Part shown: in pieces, positions 17,928-25,912 of the stretch
How positions within the stretch are numbered: the first letter of the stretch is position 1
How the letters are laid out: each line of letters opens with the position of its first letter
Source of the DNA: Neolewinella lacunae
GTDB taxonomy: Bacteria > Bacteroidota > Bacteroidia > Chitinophagales > Saprospiraceae
DNA length: 64,000 nt
Assembly (NCBI RefSeq): GCF_014349155.1
Contig: NZ_JACSIT010000141.1
Coordinates: forward strand, 60,919 to 124,918
Reading direction: 5' to 3'
The notes under the pieces: generated by a model
Seen by the model: the letters and a program-made list of their open reading frames with translations, nothing else
Databases searched by the model: none
Told to the model about the DNA's origin: nothing
Program-made: the position numbers and the translations under genes

Positions 17928-18515
17928 TTGAAGTTAGCACTCTTCGTTTCCGGTACCGGCTCGAACGCCCGGGTGATTATTGATCGCTTTCGGGCCCACC
18001 CCGAAGATGGAGTGGAAGTGGTTTTGTTGGTGAGCAACAAAGCCACTGCGGGTGCCCTGCTGATGGCCGCCGAGCGGGACGTGCCGACGCTGGTGCTGGA
18101 CCGTGAGGAATTTTACGGAGGCACTACCCTGCTGAACGACCTTGCCCGCTTTGGGGTGGACTTCATCGCCCTGGCGGGTTTTCTCTGGTTGGTCCCGGCC
18201 TACCTCGTGGCGGCCTTCCCGCAGCGCATCGTCAACATCCATCCCGCGCTCTTGCCCGCCTACGGAGGGAAGGGCATGTACGGGGAGCGGGTTCACCGCG
18301 CCGTCAAAGCCAACGGCGAGGCAGAAAGTGGCATCACCATCCACTACGTCAACGAGCACTACGACGAGGGCGATACGCTCTTCCAGGCCGCCGTTCGCCT
18401 GGAAGAACACGATACGCCCGCCGAAATCGCCGCCCTGGTGCTCCGGTTGGAACACGCCAACTACTGGCGCGTTCTCAAAAAACTGGCGGAGTCAGAAAAA
18501 ATTCTTTCAACTTAG
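17928..18515 (+). CDS. purN: Phosphoribosylglycinamide formyltransferase
   Basis: 195 residues. Purine biosynthesis: transfers formyl from 10-formyl-THF to GAR. The N-terminus KLALFVSGTGSN is the conserved start of the family. The catalytic Asn and His are in VNIHPALLP, and the Asp is in HYVNEHYDEGDTLFQ. The start is a TTG, since no ATG precedes the family N-terminus. It sits immediately behind a simple-repeat tract, so the ribosome-binding region is repeat DNA. Confidence 0.93.
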   Translation: MKLALFVSGTGSNARVIIDRFRAHPEDGVEVVLLVSNKATAGALLMAAERDVPTLVLDREEFYGGTTLLNDLARFGVDFIALAGFLWLVPAYLVAAFPQRIVNIHPALLPAYGGKGMYGERVHRAVKANGEAESGITIHYVNEHYDEGDTLFQAAVRLEEHDTPAEIAALVLRLEHANYWRVLKKLAESEKILST

Positions 18516-18537
18516 CTTATTATGTAAACTAAGTTCG

Positions 18538-18545
18538 TATTTTTG
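18538..18545 (+). promoter_or_regulatory. -7 promoter box of nadE
   Basis: TATTTTTG matches TAnnTTTG and lies 21 nt before the nadE ATG. Confidence 0.5.
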
Positions 18546-18566
18546 CTCGTCCAAAGTCCCTGCCTT

Positions 18567-20207
18567 ATGAATATTGCCCTGGCTCAGATCAACATCCACG
18601 TCGGTAACTTCGAGGCCAACCTGGCCAAGATGCTGGAGTACACTGCGCGAGCCAAAGCTCAGGGAGCCGACATCATCGCTTTCCCCGAACTGGCCACGGT
18701 AGGCTACCCTCCCCGCGATTTTCTGGAATTTTCCGACTTCATTGACAAGGCCGAGCACGTCATTGCCGAGCTGGCCAAGGCGGCCGACGGCATTGCCATC
18801 GTGGTGGGCTCCGTTTCCCGCAACCCTGTGGTGGAAGGCAAAGACCTCTACAACAGCGTCTATTTTCTGGCCGGCGGGCGGGTCCAGCAAGTCCAGCACA
18901 AGACCCTGCTGCCCACCTACGACATTTTCGACGAGTACCGCTATTTCGAGCCCGCCTCCGAATGGGGCGTGGTTCGTTACCAGGATAAGACGATTGCAAT
19001 GGTCGTCTGTGAAGACAGCTGGAACGTGGGCAACGAAAACCCGCTGTACAAGATCAACCCGATGGACCAGATGATGGCCTACCAGCCCGACCTGATCATC
19101 AACGTTTCGGCCTCGCCCTTTGCCTACGACCACGCCGCCGAGCGCATTGAGGTGCTCCAGACCAACTGCCGCCGCTACAACCTCCCCATGTACTACGTCA
19201 ACCACGTCGGGGCCCAGACGGAGGTGCTCTTCGACGGGGCATCGATTGTTTTGCACGCCGACGGGACGGTCATTGACGAGATGCCCTACTTCCGCGAAGC
19301 CATGCGGATTTACAACACGGAGGAAGTCAATGCCAAGGACAACGTCAGTGGCGAAGTACCCAAAGACAAGCTGACCCTCATCCACGACGCCATCGTGATG
19401 GGCATCCAGAACTACTTTGGCAAGCTCGGTTTCCAGCGGGCGATCCTGGGGTTGAGCGGTGGCATTGATTCGGCGTTGGTGGCAGTGTTGGCCGCGCGGG
19501 CACTGGGGCCGGAAAACGTCCGTTGCATCCTCCTGCCGAGCCAGCACAGCTCCGACCACAGCGTCAACGACGCACGGCAGTTGGCCGAAAACCTGGGTTG
19601 CCAGTACGACATCGTACCCATCGAAGGCATTTACGACGCTTACCTGGAGGCACTGCGGCCGCACTTCTGGGGCACGGCCGAGGGCCTGACCGAAGAAAAC
19701 CTGCAGGCCCGCGCCCGGGGGATGCTGCTGATGGCCTTCAGCAACAAGTTTGGCCACATCCTGCTCAACACCAGCAACAAATCGGAAATGGCCGTCGGCT
19801 ACGGCACGCTCTACGGCGACATGTGCGGGGGCTTGAGCGTGATCGGCGACCTCTACAAAACCGAGTGCTTTGCGCTGGCCCGCTACATCAACAAAGACGG
19901 CGAGGTCATCCCCGCCAACATCATCAGCAAGCCGCCGAGTGCGGAGCTTCGCCCGGGGCAGCTCGACTCGGATAGCCTGCCGCCTTACGACTTGCTCGAC
20001 CAGGTCTTGTACCAGTACATCGAAAAGCGGCAGAGCCCGCAGGACATCATCGCCATGGGCTTCGAGGAGGCGCTGGTGCGTAAGACCCTGCGGCTGGTCA
20101 ACATCAACGAGTTCAAGCGGTACCAGACGGCGCCGGTGCTGCGCGTGAGCAGCAAATCTTTCGGCATGGGCCGCCGCATGCCCATCGTGGCGAAGTACCT
20201 GAATTGA
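18567..20207 (+). CDS. nadE: Glutamine-dependent NAD+ synthetase
   Basis: 546 residues in two domains. The N-terminal nitrilase-type glutaminase has the Glu-Lys-Cys triad in FPELATVGYPP, KTLLPTYDIFDEYRYF and VVCEDSW. The C-terminal NAD synthase has the PP-loop LSGGIDSALVAVLAARALG near residue 300. It amidates deamido-NAD using glutamine as ammonia donor. ATG 18567 is chosen because NIALAQINIHVG is the conserved first strand; an ATG 24 bp upstream is in frame. nadB is in the same window but not linked. Confidence 0.96.
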   Translation: MNIALAQINIHVGNFEANLAKMLEYTARAKAQGADIIAFPELATVGYPPRDFLEFSDFIDKAEHVIAELAKAADGIAIVVGSVSRNPVVEGKDLYNSVYFLAGGRVQQVQHKTLLPTYDIFDEYRYFEPASEWGVVRYQDKTIAMVVCEDSWNVGNENPLYKINPMDQMMAYQPDLIINVSASPFAYDHAAERIEVLQTNCRRYNLPMYYVNHVGAQTEVLFDGASIVLHADGTVIDEMPYFREAMRIYNTEEVNAKDNVSGEVPKDKLTLIHDAIVMGIQNYFGKLGFQRAILGLSGGIDSALVAVLAARALGPENVRCILLPSQHSSDHSVNDARQLAENLGCQYDIVPIEGIYDAYLEALRPHFWGTAEGLTEENLQARARGMLLMAFSNKFGHILLNTSNKSEMAVGYGTLYGDMCGGLSVIGDLYKTECFALARYINKDGEVIPANIISKPPSAELRPGQLDSDSLPPYDLLDQVLYQYIEKRQSPQDIIAMGFEEALVRKTLRLVNINEFKRYQTAPVLRVSSKSFGMGRRMPIVAKYLN

Positions 20208-20216
20208 TGGATTTTT

Positions 20217-20334
20217 GGGCGCGGACGCAGGTGCTGTGGCCGCCCCCCGGGGAGAGCAATGGAAGGCCGCCTGGTCCGTTGGCCCGGACTTCCCCCGCTA
20301 CCTGCGACTGGCCTCTGCACCTGCGGCCGCGCCC
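20217..20334. repeat. Facing pair of 18-bp dispersed elements
   Basis: Left copy GGGCGCGGACGCAGGTGC (20217-20234) and right copy GCACCTGCGGCCGCGCCC (20317-20334) form inverted repeats around 82 bp of GC-rich sequence. One A/C difference breaks perfect pairing. The pair starts 9 bp after the nadE stop and ends 35 bp before the next ATG. Confidence 0.85.
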
Positions 20335-20369
20335 CAAACATTTCCCTTAAACCTTAAACCATTGACGCC

Positions 20370-21143
20370 ATGAAAGGAGCCATTATTGGGGACATCGTGG
20401 GCAGCCGCCTGGAACGCAGCGGGCCGAAAACCACCGATTTTGACCTCTTCACCACCCAGTGCCGCTTTACCGACGACACTGTTCTGACCATTGCCGTGGC
20501 CGACGCCATCCTCCACCAAAAGGACTACGGCGAGAACATCAAAGCCTACGCCCTGCGCTACCCCGAAGCGGGTTACGGCGGGACCTTCCGGCAGTGGATG
20601 CGCGACGAACTGAGCGAACCCTACGCCAGCTGGGGCAATGGCTCGGCGATGCGGGTGAGCCCGGTGGGTTGGTTGTTCAATGACCTTGACCGGGTGCTGG
20701 CGGAGGCAGAAAAATCCGCGCTACCCACCCACGGCCACCCGGAAGGCATCAAGGGCGCGCAGGCCATCGCGAGTGCGATATTTCTGGCGCGGCAGGGCGC
20801 TGGGAAAGAAGACATCCGGCAATTCATCACCGACCGTTTTGGCTATCGGCTCCGCCGGACGGTGGAGGAGATTCGGCCGGACTACGTCTTTGACGTCAGT
20901 TGTGCGGGGAGTGTCCCGGAGGCCATCATTGCTTTTCTCGACGCCCGCGACCTGGAAGACGCCATCCGGCTGGCGGTGTCTTTGGGCGGAGATACGGACA
21001 CCCAGGCGGCCATGGCGGGCTGTATCGCCGAGGCCTTCTTCGGCGGCATCCACCCCCGGCTCGAAGACGTGATGAATGCCTTTTTACCGGCCGAATTTAT
21101 CGACACCATTGCCGCATTTGATGCGGCGATGGAGGTGGGCTGA
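20370..21143 (+). CDS. ADP-ribosylglycohydrolase family protein
   Basis: 257 residues. The two metal-binding motifs of the DraG/ARH family are present: the early acidic motif FTDDT near residue 33 and the late GGDTDTQAAMAG near 210. The start MKGAIIGDIVGSR is family-typical. Members remove ADP-ribose from proteins or nucleic acids; the target here cannot be told. It is convergent with the MoxR ATPase gene, with 6 bp between them. Confidence 0.92.
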   Translation: MKGAIIGDIVGSRLERSGPKTTDFDLFTTQCRFTDDTVLTIAVADAILHQKDYGENIKAYALRYPEAGYGGTFRQWMRDELSEPYASWGNGSAMRVSPVGWLFNDLDRVLAEAEKSALPTHGHPEGIKGAQAIASAIFLARQGAGKEDIRQFITDRFGYRLRRTVEEIRPDYVFDVSCAGSVPEAIIAFLDARDLEDAIRLAVSLGGDTDTQAAMAGCIAEAFFGGIHPRLEDVMNAFLPAEFIDTIAAFDAAMEVG

Positions 21144-21149
21144 AGCGTT

Positions 21150-22241
21150 TTACTTCATCACCTCCCAGAGGTCTTCCCAGCCTTTGCGGTTGCGGACGAC
21201 GACTTCGAGGTACTCCCGCCAGATGGGGCCGTCCTGGCCCTGGTCTTTGATGACGGCGCCGGAGAGGCTGGCCACGAGAAATTCGGGGGATAGCTCGCCG
21301 CCGCCGAAGTGGTGGCTGAGGGCGCGGGACTGGTTGACGACCGAGATGGCCTCGGCGGTGGAGAGGGTGGCGCTGGGGGGTTTAAGCTGGGTGCGGCCGT
21401 CTTCGGTGCGCCCAGTGCGGAGTTCGCGGAAGATGGTGACCAGGCGGCGGATTTCGGCGGCGGCGTCTTTTTGGATGGGGGGGAGTTCCATGCCGGCGGC
21501 GGCGGCGCTGCTGCGGTCGGTGACGATGCGGATTTCCTCTTCCAGGGTGGCGGGCAGTGGGAGGACGACGGTGTTGAAGCGCCGGCGCAGGGCGCTCGAA
21601 AGTTCATTGACGCCTTTGTCGCGGTCGTTGGCCGTAGCGATGATGTTGAAACCCCGCACGGCGGATACGGCGGTATTGAGCTCGGGGATGGGCAGGATCT
21701 TTTCGGAGAGGACAGTGATGAGGGCATCCTGAACATCGCTGGGGATGCGCGTGAGTTCTTCGAGGCGGACGAGTTTGCCCGTCTGCATCCCAATCATTAC
21801 GGGGCTGGGGACGAGGGCGGCGGCGCTGGGCCCTTCGGAGAGCAAGCGGGCGTAATTCCAGCCGTAGCGGAGGGCGTCTTCGCTCATGCCTGCCGTCCCC
21901 TGAACGAGGAGGGTAGAGTTGCCGCTGATGGCGGCGGCGAGGTGTTCGCTGACCCAGGTTTTGGCCGTGCCGGGGACGCCTACGAGGAGGAGGGCCCGGT
22001 CAGTAACCAGGCTGGCTACGGCTACTTCGAGCAGGCGGCGGTCGCCGAAATACTTGGTGCTGATTTCGGTCCCATCGGGCAGGGTATCGCCTGCGAGGTA
22101 ATTGACTACCGCGCGGGGGCTCAGCAGCCAGCCGGTGGGGCGGGGCAACTGATCGGAGGCAGCGAGGGCAGCCAGTTCGGCGGCGTAGGCCGTCTCGGCG
22201 TGGGGGCGAAGAACAGCGGGGGCAGCGGGGGTTTTGGCCAC
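21150..22241 (-). CDS. MoxR-like AAA+ ATPase
   Basis: 363 residues from a GTG at 22241. Walker A is GVPGTAKTW, Walker B is LVRLEELTRIP, sensor 1 is NIIATAND, and the arginine finger region is SSALRRRFN. MoxR ATPases act as chaperones or activators, usually beside a VWA-domain partner; none is nearby. The frame continues to an ATG at 22334, but that extension is basic and low in coding character and crosses a likely -7 box, so GTG is preferred. HAETAYAAELAAL near the N-terminus resembles the MoxR subgroup found in SWIM/VWA gene clusters (from memory). Confidence 0.85.
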   Translation of the reverse strand: MAKTPAAPAVLRPHAETAYAAELAALAASDQLPRPTGWLLSPRAVVNYLAGDTLPDGTEISTKYFGDRRLLEVAVASLVTDRALLLVGVPGTAKTWVSEHLAAAISGNSTLLVQGTAGMSEDALRYGWNYARLLSEGPSAAALVPSPVMIGMQTGKLVRLEELTRIPSDVQDALITVLSEKILPIPELNTAVSAVRGFNIIATANDRDKGVNELSSALRRRFNTVVLPLPATLEEEIRIVTDRSSAAAAGMELPPIQKDAAAEIRRLVTIFRELRTGRTEDGRTQLKPPSATLSTAEAISVVNQSRALSHHFGGGELSPEFLVASLSGAVIKDQGQDGPIWREYLEVVVRNRKGWEDLWEVMK

Positions 22242-22257
22242 GGGGCAGATTTTGGCC

Positions 22258-22265
22258 CCAAGATA
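22258..22265 (-). promoter_or_regulatory. Possible -7 box of the MoxR gene
   Basis: TATCTTGG on the minus strand, 16 nt before the GTG start; one base off TAnnTTTG. It supports the shorter start. Confidence 0.4.
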
Positions 22266-22435
22266 AAGCCATCTTTTCCTTCGCCGCCCGGGGGGCGTAA
22301 AATGGCCGACAAAAGCGGGTGGAAAAAAGTGCATTAATTTGGCGCTGCTTGCAACCCTCTATTGCGCCTGCCGTCCTTCTTAACATACCGCACTACAACG
22401 CAAAAACAGTGGGAGCACAACCAACCATAATACCA

Positions 22436-22999
22436 ATGCCGACAGCAGCCGACTTTCGCGACACACACCGCGAACTTGTGCTGGGCTGCCAGCGTAAAGA
22501 CCGTAACGCCCAGCGTGCGCTCTACGGCCACTACGCCAAGCCTATGTACAACTTGTGCCTGAGAATGCTCCGCCATTCCCACGACGCCGAGGACGTCTTA
22601 CAGGTAGCCTTTGTAGACGTTTTCAGCAAGATTGACACCTTCAATTTCGAAGCCTCGATCAGTGCCTGGATCAAGCGAATCGTAGTAAACCGTTGCATCG
22701 ATCACCTGAAGAAGCGGCGCTTGCTGACCACGGACTTTGACCCCGACCGCCACGACATCATTGCGGATACGACGGACACTGCACCTGCGGTCAGCGCCGA
22801 AAAAATGAGCGTCGAGCGCATCAAAAAAGCTACCCTGGAGCTGAGCGAAGGCTACCGGGTGGTCCTATCGCTCTATCTTTTCGAGGGCTACGACCACGAG
22901 GAGATTGCCCAGATTCTGGACATCAGCGTCGGGACCAGCAAATCACAGTACAGCCGGGCCAAAAAGCGCCTGGCCGCATTATTAAACGAACAAAAATAA
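22436..22999 (+). CDS. ECF RNA polymerase sigma factor
   Basis: 187 residues. Region 2 is seen in ALYGHYAKPMYNLCLRML and DAEDVLQVAFVDVF. Region 4 has the helix-turn-helix HEEIAQILDISVGTSKSQYSRAKKRL. The chosen ATG begins MPTAADFRDTHRELV; the longer frame to 22319 adds 39 unlikely residues. It is followed after 8 bp by a membrane protein with anti-sigma layout and then a DUF4097-like protein, so a self-contained envelope-response operon is likely. Confidence 0.93.
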   Translation: MPTAADFRDTHRELVLGCQRKDRNAQRALYGHYAKPMYNLCLRMLRHSHDAEDVLQVAFVDVFSKIDTFNFEASISAWIKRIVVNRCIDHLKKRRLLTTDFDPDRHDIIADTTDTAPAVSAEKMSVERIKKATLELSEGYRVVLSLYLFEGYDHEEIAQILDISVGTSKSQYSRAKKRLAALLNEQK

Positions 23000-23007
23000 T
23001 CCTCCCT

Positions 23008-23706
23008 ATGCCTACTGATAAGCTTGAGGATTTCATCCTCCAAAACCGGGAAACTTTTGACGCCGAAGCCCCCGCCGAGGGCGTGTGGGACCGCATCGAG
23101 GCGGCGCTCTGCGTACAAGAGGATGACTGCGACCCCTTCGAATCTTTCGTTGCTAAGCGGCGGGAAGACTTTGACGGAACTACCCCCCCTCCCCGGCTGG
23201 AGGGCCGGATCTTTGCGGCCCTCGACGAGGTGGAGACGGCCGCAACCCCGCAACTACGAACGGTCCAGCGCCGACGGGCCTGGCTGCCCCTGCTGGGCAT
23301 TGCGGCCAGTTTGCTCCTCCTGTTGGCCACCGCCTTTACCCTGGGCAACAGCCGGGGCTACCGGAGCGCCGAAGAAGACCGGCTGGCGGCAGAGATTGCG
23401 CGGATTGACCCCGACTTTGCCGAAGTCGAAAGCTTTTACCGCAGCAAAATTGCGGACCAGGTGACGGCGGTGACCCAGGCTAATCACGATCCTCAATTGA
23501 TTGAAGACCTGGCGGCCATCGACGAAGCAACGGAAGACATCCGCAATGCGCTACTCGAAGTGCCCGTTTCCCAACGCGCCGACCTCGTCCAAAAACTCAT
23601 CGGCACCTACCGTACCAAACTCGATATTCTTCTCCGCATCCAGCGGCAATTACCCCCTCCCCCAATGGAGGAAGCAACTACTCAATCAAACAACAATGAA
23701 ATTTAA
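23008..23706 (+). CDS. Membrane protein, probable anti-sigma factor
   Basis: 232 residues. A cytoplasmic N-terminal part of about 90 residues repeats the pattern ENRETFDAE.P...W.RI (LEDFILQNRETFDAEAP, then FESFVAKRREDFDGTTP). One membrane span follows (LPLLGIAASLLLLLATAFTLG), then a periplasmic part of about 110 residues with coiled-coil character. No zinc motif. The role is inferred from its place directly behind the sigma factor and its topology; no family name is certain. Its end overlaps the next gene by 11 bp. Confidence 0.75.
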   Translation: MPTDKLEDFILQNRETFDAEAPAEGVWDRIEAALCVQEDDCDPFESFVAKRREDFDGTTPPPRLEGRIFAALDEVETAATPQLRTVQRRRAWLPLLGIAASLLLLLATAFTLGNSRGYRSAEEDRLAAEIARIDPDFAEVESFYRSKIADQVTAVTQANHDPQLIEDLAAIDEATEDIRNALLEVPVSQRADLVQKLIGTYRTKLDILLRIQRQLPPPPMEEATTQSNNNEI

Positions 23707-24847
23707 ACACATCATCAGCGCCCTGCTGCCCATCCTCCTGCTGTTGGCAGGGACAGAGCTGGGGGCAGCCCCCTGGCTCAGGGCCCAGGACTTTGAAAAG
23801 AACTATTCCAAAACCTTTCCCATTTCCGGCAATGGAACCGTACGCCTGGACAATCGCTACGGGGAGATCAAGGTGGAAACCTGGACCCGGAGCGAGGTAC
23901 AGATTGATGTACGCGTGAAAGTTTCCGCTTCCTCCAAGGAAAATGCCGACCGCGCCTTCAACCGCATTGAAATCACCTTTTCCGGTTCGGGCAACAGCGC
24001 TTCGGCGGTGACTTCCATCGGTGAGGGCGGGAACAAGAGCTGGTTCCGGCAGGTAATGGACGGCGACTGGGGCTGGAACAACAATTCCAACGATTTCCGC
24101 ATCTACTACACCGTGAAAATGCCCGCCTCTGCTAATCTGGAAACCACGGCAAAGTACTGCGACGTCAGTCTGCCCAACCTGAATGGCAATACCGTGCTGA
24201 CGGTTGGTTACGGCGATTTGGTAGCTGGCGACCTGGCCGGCACCAACGAAATCTCCGTCTCCTACGGCTCGGCCCGCGTCGCCCTGCTGGGAAAAGAAAG
24301 CTCGTTCAAGGTACGCTACGGCGAAGGGGTGCTGACTAAGGTAGGCGACCTGCGGTACGACGGCCGCTACAGCGACTGCCGCATCGGGACGGCCAAAAAG
24401 CTCACGGTGGACATCGGCTACGAAGAGCTCGAAATTGAAAGCGCCGAAGAACTGCGCATGACCGGGAGCTACAACGACCTGGAAATTGCCAAGGTGGGCC
24501 GCATCTTTTTGGATGGCAATTACTGCGACTTCTCTATCGGCCGCGTCACCAAAGAGATCGAAGTAGACGGAAGCTACGGCGACCTGGAAATTGAAGACCT
24601 AGCCGCCGGCTTCGAGCGGGTCTATATCCGCACCCGTTACATTGACGTGGTCCTTGACGTGGAGGCGGGCGCTGGCTACACCATGGATCTTGTGACCCGC
24701 TACGGCGACATCTCCATCGACGAAAGCCGGGCCAAAGTGAATTCCTCCAAAGAAAGCAACAGCCGGACCGTCAGAGGCACTATGCCGGGTAACGGCATGG
24801 GAAAGATCGACATCAGCACCAGCTACGGCGATATCGAAATCGATTAA
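23696..24847 (+). CDS. Secreted DUF4097-like beta-repeat protein
   Basis: 383 residues from the ATG overlapping the previous stop region. Signal peptide MKFKHIISALLPILLLLAG is clear; the frame is open upstream to 23501 only as a shadow. The body is a run of short strands of the type YGDLVAGDLAG, YGSARVALLG, YNDLEIAKVG, typical of DUF4097/adhesin-like right-handed folds. It is the third gene of the sigma operon and may be the sensed or protective envelope component (inference). A strong terminator follows at 24887. Confidence 0.82.
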   Translation: MKFKHIISALLPILLLLAGTELGAAPWLRAQDFEKNYSKTFPISGNGTVRLDNRYGEIKVETWTRSEVQIDVRVKVSASSKENADRAFNRIEITFSGSGNSASAVTSIGEGGNKSWFRQVMDGDWGWNNNSNDFRIYYTVKMPASANLETTAKYCDVSLPNLNGNTVLTVGYGDLVAGDLAGTNEISVSYGSARVALLGKESSFKVRYGEGVLTKVGDLRYDGRYSDCRIGTAKKLTVDIGYEELEIESAEELRMTGSYNDLEIAKVGRIFLDGNYCDFSIGRVTKEIEVDGSYGDLEIEDLAAGFERVYIRTRYIDVVLDVEAGAGYTMDLVTRYGDISIDESRAKVNSSKESNSRTVRGTMPGNGMGKIDISTSYGDIEID

Positions 24848-24886
24848 CTCCAGATTTAAGTGTTTTTACTAGTCTCAAATGGTTGT

Positions 24887-24922
24887 GAGGTGCTCCGCTT
24901 TCCGGGGCACCTCTTTTTTTTT
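24887..24922 (+). terminator. Rho-independent terminator after the sigma operon
   Basis: Stem GAGGTGC (24887-24893) with GCACCTC (24907-24913), partly extended inside, followed by nine T. Confidence 0.9.
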
Positions 24923-24982
24923 CAGCGGCACGCTAAAGACTGGCTTGGCGCGAGTGGCTAACTTGTTTATCCCGAGAATGCT

Positions 24983-24990
24983 TATCTTTG
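24983..24990 (+). promoter_or_regulatory. -7 promoter box of TPR membrane protein gene
   Basis: TATCTTTG, a perfect TAnnTTTG, 48 nt before the ATG at 25039. Confidence 0.65.
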
Positions 24991-25038
24991 CGCTCGCTTT
25001 CGAGCCTCCCGCCGGGAGGCAACAAAACAATTTGGAAA

Positions 25039-25794
25039 ATGGCAAAGAAAAACAACATCGGACGTCGCCCCACTGGCACGCCAAGCACGGGCCGAAAAGG
25101 CGGTACGGGGACTACCACCGTAGAGGGTGATGATACTTTAGTAGACATCGTTGAGGTACGCAACCAGGGCCTGGACTTCTTCGAACGCCACCGGAACACG
25201 ATTGTGTACGGTGCGCTCATCGTTGCCGCCCTCGTGATTGGGTACGTCGTTTACAATACCTTCGTGAAGCTGCCCGCCGAGAAAAACGCCGCTGCCGAAA
25301 TGCAACAGGCCCAGGTGCAGTTTGAGCGCGACAGCTTTGCCCTGGCGCTGACCAACCCCGGACAGGGCTTCCCCGGTTTCCTGGACATCATCGATAACTA
25401 CGGCAGCACCGAAGCCGGCAACCTGGCCAACTACTACGCCGCCGTGAGCTACCTCAACCTCGGGCAGTACGAAGCCGCCCTGGATTTTGCCAAGTCTTTC
25501 AAGGCCAAGGGTCGCCTTCTGCCCACCATGAAGTTTGGCGTCATTGGCGACGCAGAAAGCGAACTCGGCAATACGGAAGCCGCCATGGATGCCTACCAAA
25601 AAGCCATCGATGCCGCAGGCGACAACTTCCTGACCGGCGGTTACTACCAGAACAAAGTAGCCCTCCTGCTGCGCACCCAGGGCCGCAACGAAGAAGCCCT
25701 CACCGCCTTCCGTCGCCTGAAGTCCGATTTCGGCCAAAGCCCCGAAGCCGCCGCTGCCGATAAATACATCGCGCTGCTCGAAGCTGGCCAATAA
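25039..25794 (+). CDS. TPR membrane protein (YfgM/YbgF-like)
   Basis: 251 residues. A basic, glycine-rich N-terminus (MAKKNNIGRRPTG) and a short soluble part precede one membrane span (IVYGALIVAALVIGYVVY, about residues 56-75). Tetratricopeptide-like helices follow (NLANYYAAVSYLNLGQYEAAL, NTEAAMDAYQKAID, GRNEEALTAFRRL). This resembles the YfgM ancillary SecYEG subunit by topology; that name is an inference. ATG 25039 is chosen because the upstream frame reads through promoter sequence. Confidence 0.82.
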   Translation: MAKKNNIGRRPTGTPSTGRKGGTGTTTVEGDDTLVDIVEVRNQGLDFFERHRNTIVYGALIVAALVIGYVVYNTFVKLPAEKNAAAEMQQAQVQFERDSFALALTNPGQGFPGFLDIIDNYGSTEAGNLANYYAAVSYLNLGQYEAALDFAKSFKAKGRLLPTMKFGVIGDAESELGNTEAAMDAYQKAIDAAGDNFLTGGYYQNKVALLLRTQGRNEEALTAFRRLKSDFGQSPEAAAADKYIALLEAGQ

Positions 25795-25806
25795 GGCGCT
25801 TTAGCT

Positions 25807-25824
25807 CCCGGACACTCGTCCGGG
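25807..25824. terminator. Small hairpin between convergent genes
   Basis: CCCGGAC ACTC GTCCGGG, a 7-bp perfect stem 12 bp after the TPR gene stop. No T-run follows. Confidence 0.45.
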
Positions 25825-25836
25825 ACGGATTGAATC

Positions 25837-25884
25837 AAATAGTAAGCGCGGTACCGGATGCATCCGGTACCGCGCTTACTATTT
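25837..25884. terminator. 48-bp perfect palindrome, likely bidirectional terminator
   Basis: The 24-nt arm at 25837-25860 (AAATAGTAAGCGCGG...) is exactly reverse-complementary to 25861-25884. It lies between the convergent TPR gene and htpG. A terminal AAAT/ATTT makes it usable on both strands. Confidence 0.7.
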
Positions 25885-25912
25885 GGTGGCAGCAGCAGGG
25901 TCCGCTTATTCC

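Noticed and set aside
22791-22808. Element copy in the sigma factor gene
   Set aside because: Only the first 10 bases (GCACCTGCGG) match well.
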